From contig JAQBPP010000225.1 of NCBI GenBank assembly GCA_028287455.1, positions 1-7,277 of the forward strand: a stretch of 7,277 bases of DNA, written 5' to 3'. The position numbers were made by a program, and so were the translations under genes. Below the pieces are notes generated by a model. The model was not told the origin of the DNA. It was given only the letters and a program-made list of their open reading frames with translations, and made no database searches. Positions 6,015 to 7,277 of this stretch are shown piece by piece (position 1 is the stretch's first letter; every line of letters begins with the position of its first letter). The DNA is from Bacilli bacterium. GTDB taxonomy: Bacteria; Bacillota; Bacilli; Tumebacillales; JAQBPP01.

Positions 6015-6911
6015 ATGAAAAGAATCGGCTTTATCGGCTTAGGTACAATGGGATTGCCAATGGCAAGACATTTGATTCAAGCGGGTTATCCGCTGACCGT
6101 TTACAACCGAACGGCAAATAAAAGCGAGTCACTGCGTGCACTTGGTGCAACAATCGCTGCATCTCCGGCAGAAGTCGCACGCGCCAGTGAAATTGTCTTT
6201 ACGATGCTTACGGCAGACCAGGCTGTCAAAGAAGTCATTTTAGGTGAAACCGGTGTGATGAATGGCGCAGCTGCAGGACTTGTAGTGGTAGACTGCAGCA
6301 CGATTTCTCCCAAGACATCCCAACTGTTAGCGGAAGAGTTAGCAAAAAAAGGTGTAGAAATGCTGGATGCGCCTGTCACAGGCAGTGAACCGCAAGCGAT
6401 CGAAGGAATTTTGACTTTTATGGCAGGCGGTAAACAAGAGGTATTTGAAGAATGCAGGACCCTCTTTGATGTGATGGGGAAAAAAGCTTTTTACATGGGA
6501 AAAAGCGGAGCAGGCTCCTATACAAAACTGGCCAATAATACGATGACTTCAATCAACCTGCTTTCGCTGTCCGAAAGCATTGTGATGGCCGTGAAATCAG
6601 GTATTGATCCCGAACTGTTCGTAGAGGTCGTCAGCGGCGGCGGCGCACGCAGCGGCATGGTGGATACCAAAGCACCCAAAATGTTCAACCGTGACTTCCA
6701 TGCGAATTTCGCCACTGTTCTAATGCACAAAGACTTAGGACTTGCGATGGACGTTGCTGCCGATCTGCAGTTGCCGGTTCCCATGCTGGCTTTGGCCAAG
6801 CAAATGCTTCAATTGTCGATCACAAAGGGATACGGTCAGGAAGACATGTCTGCCGTAGTCAAGTGTTATGAAGAATGGGCTGGCATTGAAGTCAAAAAAA
6901 GCAACAAGTAA
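6015..6911 (+). CDS. NAD(P)-dependent beta-hydroxyacid dehydrogenase (HIBADH/GarR family)
   Basis: This 298-residue protein has the length and layout of the 3-hydroxyisobutyrate dehydrogenase / tartronate semialdehyde reductase family, which reversibly oxidises small beta-hydroxyacids. The N-terminal Rossmann domain starts with GFIGLGTMG (5-13), and VYNR (29-32) at the end of the second strand suggests NADP preference. DCSTISP is at 93-99. The substrate-binding motif, usually DAPVSGGxxGA, reads DAPVTGSEPQA (118-128). The all-helical C-terminal domain keeps the catalytic Lys171 (YTKLANN, 169-175) and the family KDL (239-241). The PVTGS form is closer to glyoxylate/succinic semialdehyde reductases than to classical HIBADH, so the substrate is open. 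The ATG is supported by GGAGG at 6001-6005. It is monocistronic, flanked by divergent 5S and a terminator, so context gives no pathway clue. Confidence 0.9.
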   Translation: MKRIGFIGLGTMGLPMARHLIQAGYPLTVYNRTANKSESLRALGATIAASPAEVARASEIVFTMLTADQAVKEVILGETGVMNGAAAGLVVVDCSTISPKTSQLLAEELAKKGVEMLDAPVTGSEPQAIEGILTFMAGGKQEVFEECRTLFDVMGKKAFYMGKSGAGSYTKLANNTMTSINLLSLSESIVMAVKSGIDPELFVEVVSGGGARSGMVDTKAPKMFNRDFHANFATVLMHKDLGLAMDVAADLQLPVPMLALAKQMLQLSITKGYGQEDMSAVVKCYEEWAGIEVKKSNK

Positions 6912-6925
6912 TGCCATCGAATACG

Positions 6926-6963
6926 AAAAGAACAGGCCCTGGCATACGCGCCTGGGCCTGTTC
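6926..6963. terminator. bidirectional terminator between dehydrogenase and small ORF
   Basis: GAACAGGCCC (6930-6939) pairs perfectly with GGGCCTGTTC (6954-6963), and the stem continues past a T-T mismatch with two further G-C pairs. On the minus strand it is followed by TTTTC (T-run at 6926-6929); on the plus strand only ATTCTGTT follows. It lies 18 bases after the dehydrogenase stop and about 30 bases beyond the stop of the convergent small ORF, so it probably serves both. Confidence 0.72.
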
Positions 6964-6992
6964 ATTCTGTTGCTATATGCCTGCCGCATGGA

Positions 6993-7112
6993 TTAGTTTA
7001 GATGTTCATGCTTGGCGAATTTATAGGCTAGAAACACAGACAAAGTGGAGATAATAAACATTGCGGAAATCAACGGAATCTCAATGCTATCGATTGTGGT
7101 CATTGCTAACAC
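6993..7112 (-). CDS. candidate small single-pass membrane protein (39 aa, GTG start)
   Basis: This short frame encodes a 39-residue peptide starting MLAMTTIDSIEIP, with one hydrophobic segment (about residues 13-32, PLISAMFIISTLSVFLAYKF) and a basic/polar tail ending AKHEHLN. The layout of short acidic N-terminus, one membrane helix and positive C-terminus is that of a real membrane miniprotein. GTG at 7112 is chosen because GGAAGG (7117-7122) lies 4 bases upstream; the in-frame ATG at 7103 would be 13 bases away, too far. The Shine-Dalgarno overlaps a perfect inverted repeat (7118-7162). A terminator follows downstream. I do not recognise the family. It might be co-transcribed with tRNA-Pro, since no clear promoter is seen between them. 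Conservation would decide whether it is real. Confidence 0.45.
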   Translation of the reverse strand: MLAMTTIDSIEIPLISAMFIISTLSVFLAYKFAKHEHLN

Positions 7113-7117
7113 CAGCC

Positions 7118-7162
7118 CTTCCACAAACTAGTTTACTACGATTAGGAGATAGTTTGTGGAAG
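7118..7162 (-). promoter_or_regulatory. perfect 13-bp hairpin covering the small ORF's ribosome binding site
   Basis: CTTCCACAAACTA (minus strand, 7162-7150) is perfectly complementary to TAGTTTGTGGAAG (7130-7118), with a 19-base loop. The downstream arm contains GGAAG of the Shine-Dalgarno of the candidate membrane peptide. No T-run follows on either strand, so it is not a normal terminator for the upstream tRNA. The structure could hide the ribosome binding site; this role is inferred. Confidence 0.5.
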
Positions 7163-7206
7163 AATAAAGTGCGTTTGTTGAAATTTAATCGAACATATTC
7201 CTATCA

Positions 7207-7277
7207 TGGTCGGAATGCAGGGATTCGAACCCTGGGCCTCACGGTCCCGAACCGTGCGCTCTACCAAGCTGAGCTAC
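7207..7277 (-). tRNA. tRNA-Pro(CGG), 5' end cut by the window edge
   Basis: The reverse complement has the D-arm (GTAGCTCAGCTTGGTAGAGC), an anticodon stem CACGG/CCGTG around the loop TTCGGGA (anticodon CGG at 7247-7249, reading CCG), and the T-arm CAGGG-TTCGAAT-CCCTG. The 3' side is CATTCCG, discriminator A and an encoded CCA (7207-7209). By analogy with B. subtilis tRNA-Pro, about six bases of the 5' acceptor strand lie beyond the window. Confidence 0.95.

Noticed and set aside
5970..7027. 13-base exact direct repeat GCGAATTTATAGG at 5970-5982 and 7015-7027, flanking the dehydrogenase gene
   Set aside because: It could mark an insertion, but a 13-base exact match somewhere in a 7.3-kb window is expected by chance with appreciable probability, and one copy lies inside the small ORF; no terminal inverted repeats or transposase accompany it.
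7118..7162. Inverted repeat as the intrinsic terminator of tRNA-Pro
   Set aside because: No T-run follows the hairpin on the minus strand (GGCTGGTG follows), so a standard intrinsic terminator is unlikely.

Overview
The window looks like a chromosomal stretch from a Gram-positive member of the Bacilli. The main reasons are an MntR whose metal ligands all match the Bacillus subtilis protein, a Gram-positive comEA-comEC pair, strong GGAGG-type ribosome binding sites with several TTG/GTG starts, and a Bacillus-like 5S rRNA. A deeper lineage within the Bacillales, such as an Alicyclobacillaceae-like one, is possible but is inference only.

Left part (1-3942, minus strand). A sigma-A-type promoter at 3914-3942 drives comEA, comEC, a short helical protein of unknown function (548-802) and an HD-domain phosphohydrolase of the YpgQ type that runs off the left edge. 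ComEA is the membrane-anchored double-stranded DNA receptor for natural transformation, and ComEC is the channel for the incoming strand. comEB is absent between them. The C-terminal metallo-beta-lactamase (MBL) domain of ComEC is present and in frame, but nearly all its metal-binding residues are replaced.

Middle part (3954-5660, plus strand). mntR (manganese-responsive repressor) is transcribed divergently from comEA, with both promoters packed into about 80 bases that also hold an 18-bp near-palindrome. An intrinsic terminator follows mntR. ddl (D-alanine--D-alanine ligase) starts only 20 bases beyond its T-run, so ddl must depend on read-through or on a promoter inside mntR.

Right part (5629-7277). 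A 5S rRNA gene on the minus strand stands alone, with a candidate promoter and its own terminator but no 23S gene upstream. Next come a plus-strand beta-hydroxyacid dehydrogenase, a bidirectional terminator, a candidate minus-strand small membrane protein (39 aa) whose Shine-Dalgarno lies inside a perfect 13-bp hairpin, and the 3' part of tRNA-Pro(CGG) at the right edge.

Most of the window is ordinary housekeeping DNA. I see no phage, insertion sequence, CRISPR array or defence system. The points most worth a second look are the apparently metal-free ComEC MBL domain, the solitary 5S gene, and the hairpin-covered small ORF.
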